DNA of 64,000 nt from an uncultured Opitutales bacterium (GTDB lineage: Bacteria > Verrucomicrobiota > Verrucomicrobiia > Opitutales > Intestinicryptomonadaceae): NCBI GenBank assembly GCA_900545715.1, contig URAJ01000002.1:1-64000 (forward strand), given 5' to 3'. The position numbers were made by a program, and so were the translations under genes. The notes beneath the pieces were generated by a model. That model was not told the origin of the DNA, made no database searches, and saw only the letters and a list, made by a program, of their open reading frames with translations. How positions within the stretch are numbered: the first letter of the stretch is position 1; each line of letters begins with the position of its first letter. Of this stretch, positions 54,004 through 63,218 are shown piece after piece.

Positions 54004-55122
54004 TTACTTGGTGGCGGAATCCAGAAGGTTTTTTACTGCGCTCGCCGCGGTAATCGCCCCGTCTGAAATCAGTTTTGTGTAGTGGGAAATCATGTCCTTG
54101 ACGCCCGGAATGTGGTAAAATCTGCGCAATATTTCGTCCTGCATGAGCGCCTTGAACCATTCAATTTTCTGGCTTGCGCGGCGGCGGGCAAAGAATCCCG
54201 ACTTTTCCATCATAACTCTAAATCCGTCGATTCTCTCCCAAGCCTCGCGTATGCCTTTGCCCGTATATGCGGAGCATACATCGCAGAATGGAGTCCAGCC
54301 GGGAGTGGGGGAATTTAGGTAGTGTAAGACTCCGGCGAGTTCCGCGCGTTTTAGGTTGGAGCGCTCGACCATATTCCCGTCGCACTTATTTACGAGAATC
54401 GCGTCGGCAAGCTCGATTACGCCCTTTTTAATGCCCTGCAATTCGTCGCCCTGCGCGGCAAGCTGTATCAGCAGGAAAAAGTCCGTCATAGACCTTACGG
54501 TGACTTCGCTCTGGCCCACGCCTACTGTCTCTACAAGGATAATTTCATACCCGGCTGCTTCGCATAAAAGCATAGTTTCCCTGCTTTTTCTCGCGACCCC
54601 ACCAAGCACCCCGCCCGACGGCGAAGGCCGAATAAACGCGTTTTCGCAGCGCGAGAGGTTTTCCATTCGCGTCTTGTCGCCAAGAATGCTTCCTCCGGTA
54701 ATCGTGCTCGACGGATCGACAGCCAAGACCGCAACCTTCTTGCCAAATTCCTTGCACAGCATTGTTCCGAACGCCTCTATAAACGTGGATTTGCCAGCCC
54801 CCGGAACGCCAGTAATGCCGATTCTAAAAGATTTACCGCTGTAAGGCAAAAGCGACGCGAGAAGCTCTTGCGCCTTTTCAAAGTGGGCGTCGGAATTGCT
54901 CTCGATTAGGGTTATTGCGCGCGCGAGAATTGTCTTGTTGCAAGGCAGAACGCCCTCCTTGTAGTCCTCGAGGGAGAGCTCGCGCCTCTTCGGGCGGGGC
55001 TTCCACGATATTGTGTCGTCGTGCGCCTCGTCTTTGCGCAGGTTCAAGCCGGGCATTACCGAGCTTGCGAAAAGCTTTTTGTCGGCTCCGTCCGGAACCC
55101 ATTCTGGAGTTTTATTTTCCAT
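54004..55122 (-). CDS. meaB: MeaB/ArgK-type GTPase (methylmalonyl-CoA mutase chaperone)
   Basis: A 372-residue P-loop GTPase of the MeaB family: GITGVPGAGKSTFIEAFGT (Walker A), VLAVDPSSTITGGSILGDKTRM (switch), VETVGVGQSEVTV (Walker B), VNKCDGN (NKxD). MeaB loads and protects adenosylcobalamin-dependent mutases such as methylmalonyl-CoA mutase, used in propionate formation. No mutase gene is in the window. It overlaps the 3' end of rmuC by 11 bp. Confidence 0.94.
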   Translation of the reverse strand: MENKTPEWVPDGADKKLFASSVMPGLNLRKDEAHDDTISWKPRPKRRELSLEDYKEGVLPCNKTILARAITLIESNSDAHFEKAQELLASLLPYSGKSFRIGITGVPGAGKSTFIEAFGTMLCKEFGKKVAVLAVDPSSTITGGSILGDKTRMENLSRCENAFIRPSPSGGVLGGVARKSRETMLLCEAAGYEIILVETVGVGQSEVTVRSMTDFFLLIQLAAQGDELQGIKKGVIELADAILVNKCDGNMVERSNLKRAELAGVLHYLNSPTPGWTPFCDVCSAYTGKGIREAWERIDGFRVMMEKSGFFARRRASQKIEWFKALMQDEILRRFYHIPGVKDMISHYTKLISDGAITAASAVKNLLDSATK

Positions 55123-56524
55123 CTTGTTTATCTTCCGATTCTTCTATGTTGAGCGATAGTGCCCCCGTTTTCACGCCGAGCCTTTTTGCCGTTGCGAGAA
55201 CGCTTTTGGGGCTTTCAGAAAGAGTGGTCTTAGTCTGCGCATAGTCTCTTGAGAGCGCGGCTATTCTGTCTCCGAGCGATTCGAAGCGCGACATAAAAAG
55301 ATTTACGCGCTCGTAAAGCTTTACGCCGAGATCCGCAATCTGCCGCGTGTTTTTCGATATCGCCTCATTGCGGACCAATATTTCGGCGTATTTAAGCACG
55401 GACATCACGGTTGCGGGCCCCACGATTAAAACGTTTGCCGCATATGCGTCTTCAAGCAGCGATGGGTCTGTGCTAACGGCAAGTTCGTACGCAGGCTCGA
55501 TTGGCATAAACATCATCTTAAAACCGCAACGGGCGTCGGGCAGATCGTTGTATTTTGAGGAAAATTCTTTCAGGTGCGCCCTGACAGACTTTTTAAATTT
55601 TTCGAGATTCGCCTTTTTTAAATCGGCAGTTTCGCTCGAGCAATAGTCGGAATAGCTCACCAGCGACACTTTTGAGTCCACCACAATAGAGCGCCCTTCG
55701 GGAAGGTCTATCACAAAGTCCGGCACGAGCCTTTTCTGCGCCCCCGATGAGTCTGCGTACGACGCCTGTGAGCGGAAATGCACGCCCTCCGCAAAGCCGC
55801 ACGACTCCAAAATCCTATGAAATACCGATTCGCCCCAGTTGCCCGTAATTTTATTTTTCCCGCGCAGCGCCTCCGCGAGGTTGCGGGCGTCGTTTGAAAG
55901 GCGGCTATTCATCTCAACGAGGCTTTCTATGTGTTTTTCAAGTCCCGCATGGCCTTTTATATTAAGCTCGTTGAGAGCTTCAATCCTGTCTCGAAAATCC
56001 GATATGGTAACCTTCATCGGTTTTAGGACGAGCGATAGCTGCTCGAGGTTTGAAGCCGACATCTTTACGCGCGCCTCCTCCAAGAGCTTTGAAGAGAGAG
56101 TTTCAAATTCGGATGCGAGTTTTTTGCGCATCTCTATTTCCGCGTTTTCACGCTCGGCGAGGCGCTCGGTGAGATTTTTTATATCTTGTCTTGCGATTGT
56201 AAGAGAGTTTTGAGCCTCGATTTTTTCGTCGAGAAACCCGGCGGTCTCCGAGAGCCTTGCCTGCATGATTTCTATTTTTTGTTTCGCGGCGGCAAGTTCA
56301 GTTTCTGCGCGCATTTTTTCGCGAAGGCGCTCCTCTGATTCGTGCGCGAGCGCGTTCATTCTGTCGGTTGCGGCAGACCTGCCTTCCTCCGAGCGCGCGA
56401 GCGCTTCCCTGACAGCCGCGGCCGACTTTGCAACGCGCTCGTAGCGCATGTAAAAAAATACGGCCGCCGCAGCGAAAAGTGCGCACATTATCGCGAGCGC
56501 AGAGCATGCAAAAATTGATGTCAT
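55112..56524 (-). CDS. rmuC: DNA recombination protein RmuC-like
   Basis: A 470-residue protein: N-terminal membrane segment (FACSALAIMCALFAAAAVFFYMRY), coiled coil of about 170 residues, and the RmuC nuclease-like core (GNWGESVFHRILESCGF, LVPDFVIDLPEGRSIVVDSKVSLVSY, MMFMPIEPAYELAV, VLIVGPATVMSVLK). RmuC limits inversions at short inverted repeats. The frame is open to 56635; the ATG at 56524 gives the right anchor and overlaps the TGA of the dnaX +1-frame extension (ATGA, 56521-56524), a sign of coupled translation. Confidence 0.93.
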   Translation of the reverse strand: MTSIFACSALAIMCALFAAAAVFFYMRYERVAKSAAAVREALARSEEGRSAATDRMNALAHESEERLREKMRAETELAAAKQKIEIMQARLSETAGFLDEKIEAQNSLTIARQDIKNLTERLAERENAEIEMRKKLASEFETLSSKLLEEARVKMSASNLEQLSLVLKPMKVTISDFRDRIEALNELNIKGHAGLEKHIESLVEMNSRLSNDARNLAEALRGKNKITGNWGESVFHRILESCGFAEGVHFRSQASYADSSGAQKRLVPDFVIDLPEGRSIVVDSKVSLVSYSDYCSSETADLKKANLEKFKKSVRAHLKEFSSKYNDLPDARCGFKMMFMPIEPAYELAVSTDPSLLEDAYAANVLIVGPATVMSVLKYAEILVRNEAISKNTRQIADLGVKLYERVNLFMSRFESLGDRIAALSRDYAQTKTTLSESPKSVLATAKRLGVKTGALSLNIEESEDKQDGK

Positions 56525-56868
56525 TCGGATTCCTCCTCTTCGAGTTCCCTTATAGTCTCCGCGTCCTCCGTTTGGGAATCGGCGTCCGAGTCGTCTGCGC
56601 GGTTTACGAAGCGCAAAGCGCCTCTTACAAGGCATTGCGGGTGCGAATCGAATTGCGATTTAAAAAGGTCCAAAATAAATCCCGGAATTTTATCGACTCC
56701 CTCCTCAAACGGGGCTTCGCCTTCTCCAAAGACCTCGCCCTCCCCGGGGTCAGAGAGCACTATTTCTTCGTTTGGTTTCGATTGTCCGGCGCGCCGCTCG
56801 ACTCTCTCCGCATAGGCCGAAGCAAATTCCCGCGACTCGTCTAAAACTTTTCTAAGCAGCAGGGCTAT
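56521..56868 (-). CDS. Candidate +1-frame C-terminal extension of DnaX (tau-like tail)
   Basis: Right after the A10 run at the end of dnaX, the +1 frame stays open for 115 codons: [21 protein letters not shown] ... ending ELEEEESE and TGA at 56521-56523. Joined to DnaX by loss of one A, it would make a protein of about 490 residues. There is no good independent start: the first usable start codon is a GTG at 56760 without a ribosome binding site. The ATGA overlap with rmuC shows that translation is likely to end here. The middle is acidic ([18 protein letters not shown]) and the tail is Glu-rich. Alternatives: a separate small protein, or a homopolymer error splitting one gene. Confidence 0.6.
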   Translation of the reverse strand: MALLLRKVLDESREFASAYAERVERRAGQSKPNEEIVLSDPGEGEVFGEGEAPFEEGVDKIPGFILDLFKSQFDSHPQCLVRGALRFVNRADDSDADSQTEDAETIRELEEEESE

Positions 56869-57994
56869 TTTTTTTTTGCGTCTCGGCGGGAGCCGACGAA
56901 AGCTTGTCGAGTTCTTTAATTAGCGTGTTTATTGCCCTTGCCCTGCTTTGCTCCACCGCCTTCAAAAGCGCCACCTCAAAATTTGCCTTCTCAGACAGTC
57001 CGTTTTTCATAGACTTTGTTGACGACTGCAAGACGTCGAGCATTCGCATTATCTGCTCGCTCGAAAGCTTTTTCCCTTCGAAATCCGCCTCCCCCGATTT
57101 AAAGGAATCTATCATTGCGCTGCGCAGGGAAATTTGCAGGTCGCACATTGTTCTGTAAAGATCGCAGCCGCTGTCGGCGAGTTCGTCGACGCTCTTTACG
57201 ACAGCCCCGTAGTCTCCGCGCGCCATATTCGCAAGCAGCACCGATATTTGCTCGTCAGACGCAAGCCCATACACTCCAATGACGTCTTCCACCGAAAGTT
57301 TATTTCCGCAGAATGATATCATTTGATCGAGTATGCTTTGGGCGTCGCGCATTCCGCCGTTTGCGAGCCTGGCTATGGCGCGTATCGCGCCGTCTGTCGC
57401 CTCGATTTTCTCCTTTGCCGCTATGTCGGAAAGATGCTTTGCGATAAGCTCCTCCGGTATCGGCCTAAATTCAAAGCGCTGGCAGCGCGAAGTTATTGTT
57501 CCCAAAACTTTGTGCGCCTCGGTCGTCGCAAATATGAATTTTACGTGCTTCGGCGGCTCTTCAAGCGTTTTTAGAAGAGCGTTGAAGGCGTCGGCTGTAA
57601 GCGAGTGAACTTCGTCTATTATATATATCTTATAAGTGCATTGCGCCGGGGCGTACTGGCAGTCCTCGCGCAATTTCCTTATTTCGTCGATTGAGCGGTT
57701 CGAGGCACCGTCAATCTCGACAACGTCCATGCACGAGCCGTTCATTATTGCCCTTGAAATGTCGTCGTCTTCCGGATGCACATTCGGGCCGCCTTTGGCG
57801 TTTAAAGCTTTCGCGAAAAGCCGCGCGACTGTCGTTTTTCCGGTTCCGCGCGGGCCGACAAACAAATATGCGTGCCCTATCCTGCCGGATTCAATCGCGT
57901 TTGTGAGCGTGCGCACAATATGCTCCTGCCCGACGAGTTCCGAAAACTGCTTCGGGCGGTATCTGCGCGCTATTACCTGATAACTTTCGCTCAT
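56852..57994 (-). CDS. dnaX: DNA polymerase III clamp loader subunit DnaX (gamma-length frame), zinc site lost
   Basis: A 380-residue AAA+ clamp-loader protein. Walker [20 protein letters not shown], Walker [11 protein letters not shown], the SRC motif [12 protein letters not shown] and domain III are present. Between Walker A and EIDGAS, where DnaX normally has a four-Cys zinc module, the sequence is [23 protein letters not shown] with only one Cys, so no zinc site. The frame ends in QKKNSPAA just beyond a run of ten A, and a long open frame continues in +1 (see neighbouring entry). It loads the sliding clamp. First gene of the dnaX-rmuC-meaB-xerD operon. Confidence 0.95.
   Translation of the reverse strand: MSESYQVIARRYRPKQFSELVGQEHIVRTLTNAIESGRIGHAYLFVGPRGTGKTTVARLFAKALNAKGGPNVHPEDDDISRAIMNGSCMDVVEIDGASNRSIDEIRKLREDCQYAPAQCTYKIYIIDEVHSLTADAFNALLKTLEEPPKHVKFIFATTEAHKVLGTITSRCQRFEFRPIPEELIAKHLSDIAAKEKIEATDGAIRAIARLANGGMRDAQSILDQMISFCGNKLSVEDVIGVYGLASDEQISVLLANMARGDYGAVVKSVDELADSGCDLYRTMCDLQISLRSAMIDSFKSGEADFEGKKLSSEQIMRMLDVLQSSTKSMKNGLSEKANFEVALLKAVEQSRARAINTLIKELDKLSSAPAETQKKNSPAA
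56868..56877 (-). promoter_or_regulatory. A10 slippage tract in dnaX
   Basis: On the coding strand CGC is followed by ten A then TAGCCC. Poly-A runs in dnaX cause transcriptional slippage in Thermus and ribosomal frameshifting in E. coli (AAAAAAG). Here RNA with nine A would join the two frames. Confidence 0.55.
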
Positions 57995-58092
57995 TCTTTT
58001 TAACCCTATTGCCGTTTTTTTTTTAACACAAGTTTTTTTTGCGCCAAAAATATTGTTGAAAGCTCCGCAAATTCTGAAAAAATCGCCTGAAA

Positions 58093-59529
58093 ATGCCTAA
58101 AAAACCGACAACCAAAGAAGACAAAGAAGCCGCATACGACGACCTTGAAATGTCGGTTTTGTATAAAATCAGCCGCGCCGTCGCCCAGCGCAAGAACGTC
58201 CACGACCTCATCACTGAGACTCTCGACATTCTCGACGGCGAAATGGGGCTAATGCGCGGGACAGTCACCCTGCGCGACGGCGACTACCTCTTTATAGAGG
58301 CTGCGGCGGGAATGGACGCCGAAAGCATACGAAGGGGGGTATATAAAATCGGCGAAGGCGTGACCGGGCTTGTCGCCGCCCAAGCTAAATCGGTTGCCAT
58401 ACCCGACATCTCTAAAAACGAAAGATTTTTGGATAAAACCCGCACGCGCCGCTATACACAAGATAAAATTGCGTTCGTGTGCGTCCCGATAATTTATATG
58501 GAGCAGGTTATCGGAACTTTGAGCATAGACCGCATTTCCGACACCGCAGTCGACCTAAACCGCGACCTAGTCCTGCTCGAAACAATATCCAACATACTCG
58601 CCGACGCCCTCGCAATGATATACCTAAGGCGCGAGGAGCGCAACAGGCTCCTCGACGAAAATAGACGCCTAAAACTCGAGCTCAGCACGGAGCTTATGAG
58701 GCCAAAAAACATACTCGGCAATTCCGGGGCGATGCAAAAATTCTACCGCGAGCTCGCGAAAGCCGCTCCACTTTCAACTCCAATATTTTTAAGGGGGGCG
58801 ACGGGGACCGGCAAAGAGCTCGCCGCGCGCGCGGTATTTGAATCAAACGATGCGTTTTCTGAGAGGTTTAACGTCGTAAACTGCGCCGCCTTGCCCGACT
58901 ACTCTCTTGTAGGCGAAATTTTCGGATACGAGAAAGATTCGCCCGAGCTTGGGCTTTCCGCAAAAGAAGGGCTTCTCGAAAAATATCCGCACTCGACATT
59001 TTTCTTCGACGAAGTGTCAGAAATATCCCTTCCTGCACAAAAGATGATAGCTGACTTCCTGTCAGTCGGGCGCTTCCGCCGGCTGAACGGCTCTGCCGAA
59101 ATATCCGCCAAGGCGCGCATGATTTTTGCGAGCTCCATAGACATAGAAAAGCTTTTGGAGCAAAAACTTTTCGACGAGAATCTTTACGCCGCAATATCGC
59201 AAAATATGATATACCTCCCCGCCCTGCGCGACAGAAAGAGCGACATACTGCTTCTTGCCGAGCACTTCGTGGAAAAATACAGCAAGATACACCACAAAGA
59301 CATACGCAGAATCTCCACTCCCGCAATAAATATGATGACAATTTACGCGTGGCCCGGAAATGTCAGAGAGCTTGAAAACTGCATAGAGCGCGCCGTAATA
59401 TCCTCGCACGATTCCGCAATATCCGGATACAATCTGACTCCCGCAGTAAGGTCCGCCTACATGCATAGAAAGCTCCCCTACGGCGAGGACGTCGATTTCA
59501 TTTCGATAGTCGAGTCGAGCGCGAGCTAA
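58093..59529 (+). CDS. NifA-like GAF-AAA+ regulator, GAFTGA absent, C-terminus frameshifted
   Basis: 478 residues in this frame: GAF domain (about 20-175, [16 protein letters not shown] ...), linker, and a bacterial-enhancer-type AAA+ domain with Walker A GATGTGKE (235-242), Walker [11 protein letters not shown] (301-310) and [18 protein letters not shown]. The sigma-54 contact loop GAFTGA is replaced by DSPELG (282-287, 58936-58953), so classical sigma-54 activation is unlikely. The frame ends in ISIVESSAS, where family members continue to a Fis-type HTH. That HTH is present just downstream in the -1 frame; a tandem TCGAG duplication at 59510-59519 explains the shift. Without it, the gene would run to 59663, 1 nt before mnmA. 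Confidence 0.88.
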   Translation: MPKKPTTKEDKEAAYDDLEMSVLYKISRAVAQRKNVHDLITETLDILDGEMGLMRGTVTLRDGDYLFIEAAAGMDAESIRRGVYKIGEGVTGLVAAQAKSVAIPDISKNERFLDKTRTRRYTQDKIAFVCVPIIYMEQVIGTLSIDRISDTAVDLNRDLVLLETISNILADALAMIYLRREERNRLLDENRRLKLELSTELMRPKNILGNSGAMQKFYRELAKAAPLSTPIFLRGATGTGKELAARAVFESNDAFSERFNVVNCAALPDYSLVGEIFGYEKDSPELGLSAKEGLLEKYPHSTFFFDEVSEISLPAQKMIADFLSVGRFRRLNGSAEISAKARMIFASSIDIEKLLEQKLFDENLYAAISQNMIYLPALRDRKSDILLLAEHFVEKYSKIHHKDIRRISTPAINMMTIYAWPGNVRELENCIERAVISSHDSAISGYNLTPAVRSAYMHRKLPYGEDVDFISIVESSAS

Positions 59530-59663
59530 TCACCGAGGCGCTGAAAGCCAACCGCGGGAATGCGGCCGCCGCCGCGCGGAGGCTGAACCTCACCGAGCGC
59601 ATCATAAACTATAAAATCAAAAAATATTCTATTACCACATCGTGGTACAAATCCGGAAGATAA
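59510..59663 (+). pseudogene. Out-of-frame Fis-type HTH of the NifA-like regulator
   Basis: The frame [19 protein letters not shown] followed by AARRLNLTERIINYKIKKYSI is the typical DNA-binding end of NifA-type regulators. It reads from about 59514 to the TAA at 59661-59663 in the -1 frame relative to the AAA+ domain. Removing one copy of TCGAG (59510-59514 or 59515-59519) restores one continuous frame, [11 protein letters not shown]. Either a recent mutation or a switchable site. Confidence 0.8.
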
Positions 59664-59664
59664 T

Positions 59665-60771
59665 ATGCCTGAAAAAATAATGGTTGCATTGTCCGGCGGC
59701 GTGGACAGCGCGCTTGCCATGGCCCTTTTAAAGCAGGAGGGCTTTGAGTTGCGCGCGGCGTATATGAAAACGTGGATGAACGAAGAAGGCATCGACGTTT
59801 TTGGCGACTGCCCTTGGCATCAGGACATAATCGACGCCACAGCATGCGCCGAAAAAATAGGCGTTCCCTTTGAAGTTGCCGACATGATCGAGGAGTACAG
59901 AAAACAGATAGTAGAGTATCTTGTGGATGAATACCGGCGCGGGCGCACTCCCAATCCCGACGTGATGTGCAACAGAAAAATGAAATTCGGGAAATTTCTG
60001 GACTTCGCCCTTTCAAGGGGCTGCGATAAAGTTGCAACCGGCCACTACTGCTGCCTGCGCGACAATCCCGACGGCACCCGCGATTTGATGATGGGCGCAG
60101 ACCCCGGCAAAGACCAATCATACTTCCTTTGCATGATAACCCAGAGCCAGCTTAAGCGCGCAGAATTTCCGATAGGGTCTCTTTTAAAGAGCCAAGTCCG
60201 GGATCTCGCCCGCCTAAACGGCCTGCCTAACGCCGAAAAAAAAGACTCACAGGGAATTTGTTTTCTCGGGAAAATCCGCATTCAGGATTTTTTGGGGCAC
60301 TATATCGAGGAAAAGCCCGGAGACATCGTAAACGTCTCGGGGAAAATCCTCGGGCGGCACAAAGGCCTGCACAACTACACTATTGGACAGAGAAAGGGAA
60401 TCGGCGTGCCCTCCAATACCAACGGTAAATGCTATGTGGTTGTGTCGAAAGACTACAGCGCAAACACGCTCGTCGTCGCCTTCGACTCCCCCGATGCGCC
60501 GAATCTGTACACCACCCGCGCCGCCTTGGAGTCCGCAAACTGGATTAACAAACCCATTGAAAGCCCGTGCGACATTTACGCCCGCGTGCGCTACCGCGAC
60601 GGCCTCGTCAGGGCGAAATACACGCCGCTTGGCGGCGGCGAGGGTTTTGTAGAATTTCAGGCGCCTCAGCGCGCTATCGCCCCCGGACAAATAATGGCAA
60701 TCCACGATTTTAGCGAGCCTTCCGTAGTGCTTGGCGGCGCGATTTTCAAGTCTGCCGGGCAATCAATATGA
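59665..60771 (+). CDS. mnmA: tRNA 2-thiouridylase MnmA
   Basis: A 368-residue enzyme that thiolates U34 of tRNA-Lys, -Glu and -Gln. PP-loop MVALSGGVDSALAMALL, the first catalytic Cys in NPDVMCNRKMKFG, tRNA-binding ATGHYCCLRD, GKDQSYFL, and the second Cys in SQGICFLGK are all present. Length is normal. It starts 1 nt after the original stop of the NifA-like gene (59663). Confidence 0.96.
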   Translation: MPEKIMVALSGGVDSALAMALLKQEGFELRAAYMKTWMNEEGIDVFGDCPWHQDIIDATACAEKIGVPFEVADMIEEYRKQIVEYLVDEYRRGRTPNPDVMCNRKMKFGKFLDFALSRGCDKVATGHYCCLRDNPDGTRDLMMGADPGKDQSYFLCMITQSQLKRAEFPIGSLLKSQVRDLARLNGLPNAEKKDSQGICFLGKIRIQDFLGHYIEEKPGDIVNVSGKILGRHKGLHNYTIGQRKGIGVPSNTNGKCYVVVSKDYSANTLVVAFDSPDAPNLYTTRAALESANWINKPIESPCDIYARVRYRDGLVRAKYTPLGGGEGFVEFQAPQRAIAPGQIMAIHDFSEPSVVLGGAIFKSAGQSI

Positions 60772-60859
60772 GTTTGGAAACGCGCCAACTGCCGCAGTAT
60801 GCCTGTCATTGCTCCTCAATCGCCTTTTGGGCGGCATTTTTTATAAGAACCGCAAAAAA

Positions 60860-60901
60860 ATTTGGATAGGAAAGCAACCAAACCTATCCAAATATTTTTT
60901 C
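60860..60901. terminator. Terminator between mnmA and the convergent TPR gene
   Basis: A perfect 11-bp stem, ATTTGGATAGG (60860-60870) and CCTATCCAAAT (60883-60893), 12-nt loop, followed by ATTTTTT. The upstream side has an A run, so it may work on both strands. Confidence 0.82.
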
Positions 60902-61029
60902 AAGTAATCGCGCGGTTTCCCCGCACTCAGATTGCGCACAAAATATCGCGTACGCCTGAAAAAAATAAGCGCAATTTTTTTTGTGAAACACAAGGCAATA
61001 TCGACGTGAATGCGCATCAAATAAACGCG

Positions 61030-62283
61030 CTAAATAGAGCGGTAATATTCCATTGCCGACTTAAATATAGGCGAAGATCTGTCTTTCGCGCGCCTAAAAT
61101 ATTCGGATAGCGTCGCGTTCGCCTCGCGCCTAAGGCCGAGAGAATAGAGCGATTGCGCCGCATAATAATATGCTCTCGACCCCCAGTATTCATATTTAAA
61201 GTAAAGCACAAACACTCTCTCAAAGTAAGCGTGCGCCTTTCCCCATTCGCCCTGCTCAAACCAGTTTAGCCCCGTTTTATAGGTCGCTTCGGCAGCGAGT
61301 TCTCCACGGGTTGCCTTGTTCATAACTACCTTCAAGTACACTGCGTCGGCGTCCGCGTATTTTTTTAGGAACCGCAAAGCGTCAGCCTCGGCGATTAAAA
61401 GGCGCCCTTGGTATGCCATTTCAGGAGGCGCGAGAAATTGCGCGGTCTTTGCGAAGGCAAGCCCCTTTTCGTAATCTTTTTTAGCAGTATAATATTCCGA
61501 GAGTATAAGGGCGGCCCTCCATGAGAACGGAGCTTGCGAATATTCAGAAAGCGATTTTTCGAGAGCTTGCGCGTCGAAATTTTCATCGCCCGAGGCTCGC
61601 AACTGGTCAATTTTTTCAATCTGCCCCAAAAGCGATAGTTCGGCTTGCGGAGGGGTTATTTTTTCTCCCTTTAAAATCTGCAATCTGGCAAGAGATGCGC
61701 CATTTGATGCTTTTAGCCCGGAGATATCCACGGCTTGCGCAAAATCGTTTTTTGAAAGCCGCGCGTCTATAAAAATATCGACACCGACGGCGGAAACAGA
61801 AGCAAAGTTTTTTTTCAGCGATTCCAAAAACAGATTCTTTGCCGAATCTTTTTTGCCGACCGCCCAAAGCGCTGAGGAATAATACCAGATAGTGTCAGTT
61901 GAAGCGTCGGGAGTCGCAAATTTAGACAGGGTGCTCTCCGCAATTTCCGGCTTGCCGTTTAGAAGCGCAATTCTCGCGCACTGCACCGCCGCCGTTGCGT
62001 CCATTCCCTTTGGCGCGTATTTTACGGCGTATTCAAGAAGCTTAAAGGCGTCTGTCGAGCCCTCGTTCGCGTAAATCGAACCCAAGAAGAACGCCGCAAC
62101 CCCCGATTCCTGCGAACCGTCGAGCTTGACCTGCTTAAAAAGCTCTTTCGCCGAGGCGTAATCGCCGCGCGCGTAAAATGAGGCGCCGCGCTCTATAAAA
62201 TCCTTGGCGGGCGTTTCGGTTGCGGCGGAAACCGCGTTTGCGGCAATCAGAAGCGCCGCGCATATTTTTAGAAAAACTCGCAT
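61030..62283 (-). CDS. Exported TPR-repeat protein
   Basis: A 417-residue protein with a signal peptide (MRVFLKICAALLIAANAVSA) and TPR-like helical repeats along its length: FIERGASFYARGDYASAKELFKQV, AAFFLGSIYANEGSTDAFKLL, ARIALLNGKPEIAESTL, ATYKTGLNWFEQGEWGKAHAYFERVF, RAYYYAAQSLYSLGLRREANATL. Likely a periplasmic scaffold similar to YbgF/BamD-type proteins. It starts inside the 3' end of dus (16-bp overlap), so they are one operon. Confidence 0.85.
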   Translation of the reverse strand: MRVFLKICAALLIAANAVSAATETPAKDFIERGASFYARGDYASAKELFKQVKLDGSQESGVAAFFLGSIYANEGSTDAFKLLEYAVKYAPKGMDATAAVQCARIALLNGKPEIAESTLSKFATPDASTDTIWYYSSALWAVGKKDSAKNLFLESLKKNFASVSAVGVDIFIDARLSKNDFAQAVDISGLKASNGASLARLQILKGEKITPPQAELSLLGQIEKIDQLRASGDENFDAQALEKSLSEYSQAPFSWRAALILSEYYTAKKDYEKGLAFAKTAQFLAPPEMAYQGRLLIAEADALRFLKKYADADAVYLKVVMNKATRGELAAEATYKTGLNWFEQGEWGKAHAYFERVFVLYFKYEYWGSRAYYYAAQSLYSLGLRREANATLSEYFRRAKDRSSPIFKSAMEYYRSI

Positions 62284-63218
62284 AATATATCTTTTAATTC
62301 GTCCAAAGTTTTAATTTTTAAAATTTCTACTCTCGCGCGCTTGAATCCCGACGCTTCGCGCAGGAAGCGTATCACGCGGCTTCTTATGTGCATAATGTTG
62401 CCCGCAGACACGCCGGAATCGCGGCCGTCGCACATTAGTTCCGCGTATTTTAGCGCGAGCTTTGCGCGCTCGGATGCGCTTGGGGGAATATATTTTTCAC
62501 CCGCAATCTCGCTTTTTACGCGCGAAAAAATCCACGGATTTCCGAGAGCCGCGCGCCCTATCATAAAGCCCGCGCAGGCGCTTGAGCGCAAACGCCCGGC
62601 AGACAGCTTCTCGACCGAACCGTTGCCAATCAGTGGTACGGACAAGGATTCTGCCGTGCGCTCGATAAGCTCCCAATCTGCGTCGCCAGAATACCCCTGC
62701 GATTTTGTGCGCCCGTGCAGAGTAATCATCTGCGCGCCCGCGTTTTGGATATCTACCGCCGCTTGCGGCACGACTATTTCCCTCAGAGACCACCCTGTAC
62801 GCATCTTAGCTGTAATGGGCGTTCTCGCAACCGCCGAAGACATCGCCTCGATTATTCGCGCCATTTGTGGAACATTTTTTAGAAGCGCGCTTCCCGCTCC
62901 GGCGCCGACGGCGTTGGGTGCGGGGCATCCAAAATTTACGTCTATAAAATCCGGAGATATTCTGTCCTCCACTATTTTTGCCGACAGCGCCATTTCTGCG
63001 GTATCGGAACCGAATATCTGTACTCCAAACGGCCTGTCAGCCTCGGAGAACGAAAGTTTCTCAAAGACGCGCGCGGCGTCGGAGATTATCGCGCGGCAAT
63101 AGACGAACTCGCTAACCACAGCGTCTGCGCCCGATTCCCTAAAAATTCTGCGGCAGGCGCTATCAGTATATCCCGCCATTGGCGCGAGAAACAAAATGTT
63201 TTTTTTTAGAAACTCCAT
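62268..63218 (-). CDS. dus: tRNA-dihydrouridine synthase
   Basis: A 316-residue FMN enzyme that reduces uridines in tRNA D-loops. LFLAPMAGYTDSACRRIFRESGADAVVSEFV, the catalytic Cys in VNFGCPAPNAVGAGAGSALLK, TAKMRTGW, LHGRTKSQGYSGDADWELI and GNGSVEKLSAG are the family blocks. The frame is open to 63287; the ATG at 63218 is preferred. It overlaps the CPBP gene by 13 bp. Most like DusB. Confidence 0.94.
   Translation of the reverse strand: MEFLKKNILFLAPMAGYTDSACRRIFRESGADAVVSEFVYCRAIISDAARVFEKLSFSEADRPFGVQIFGSDTAEMALSAKIVEDRISPDFIDVNFGCPAPNAVGAGAGSALLKNVPQMARIIEAMSSAVARTPITAKMRTGWSLREIVVPQAAVDIQNAGAQMITLHGRTKSQGYSGDADWELIERTAESLSVPLIGNGSVEKLSAGRLRSSACAGFMIGRAALGNPWIFSRVKSEIAGEKYIPPSASERAKLALKYAELMCDGRDSGVSAGNIMHIRSRVIRFLREASGFKRARVEILKIKTLDELKDILCEFF

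Noticed and set aside
56521-56760. 79-residue GTG-start gene between dnaX and rmuC as an independent gene
   Set aside because: The frame stays open upstream to the A10 run and the GTG has no ribosome binding site; a dnaX extension is simpler, though not proven.
56428-56844. 138-residue plus-strand frame opposite the dnaX/rmuC junction
   Set aside because: It mirrors the minus-strand coding region; operon structure and the ATGA overlap support the minus strand.
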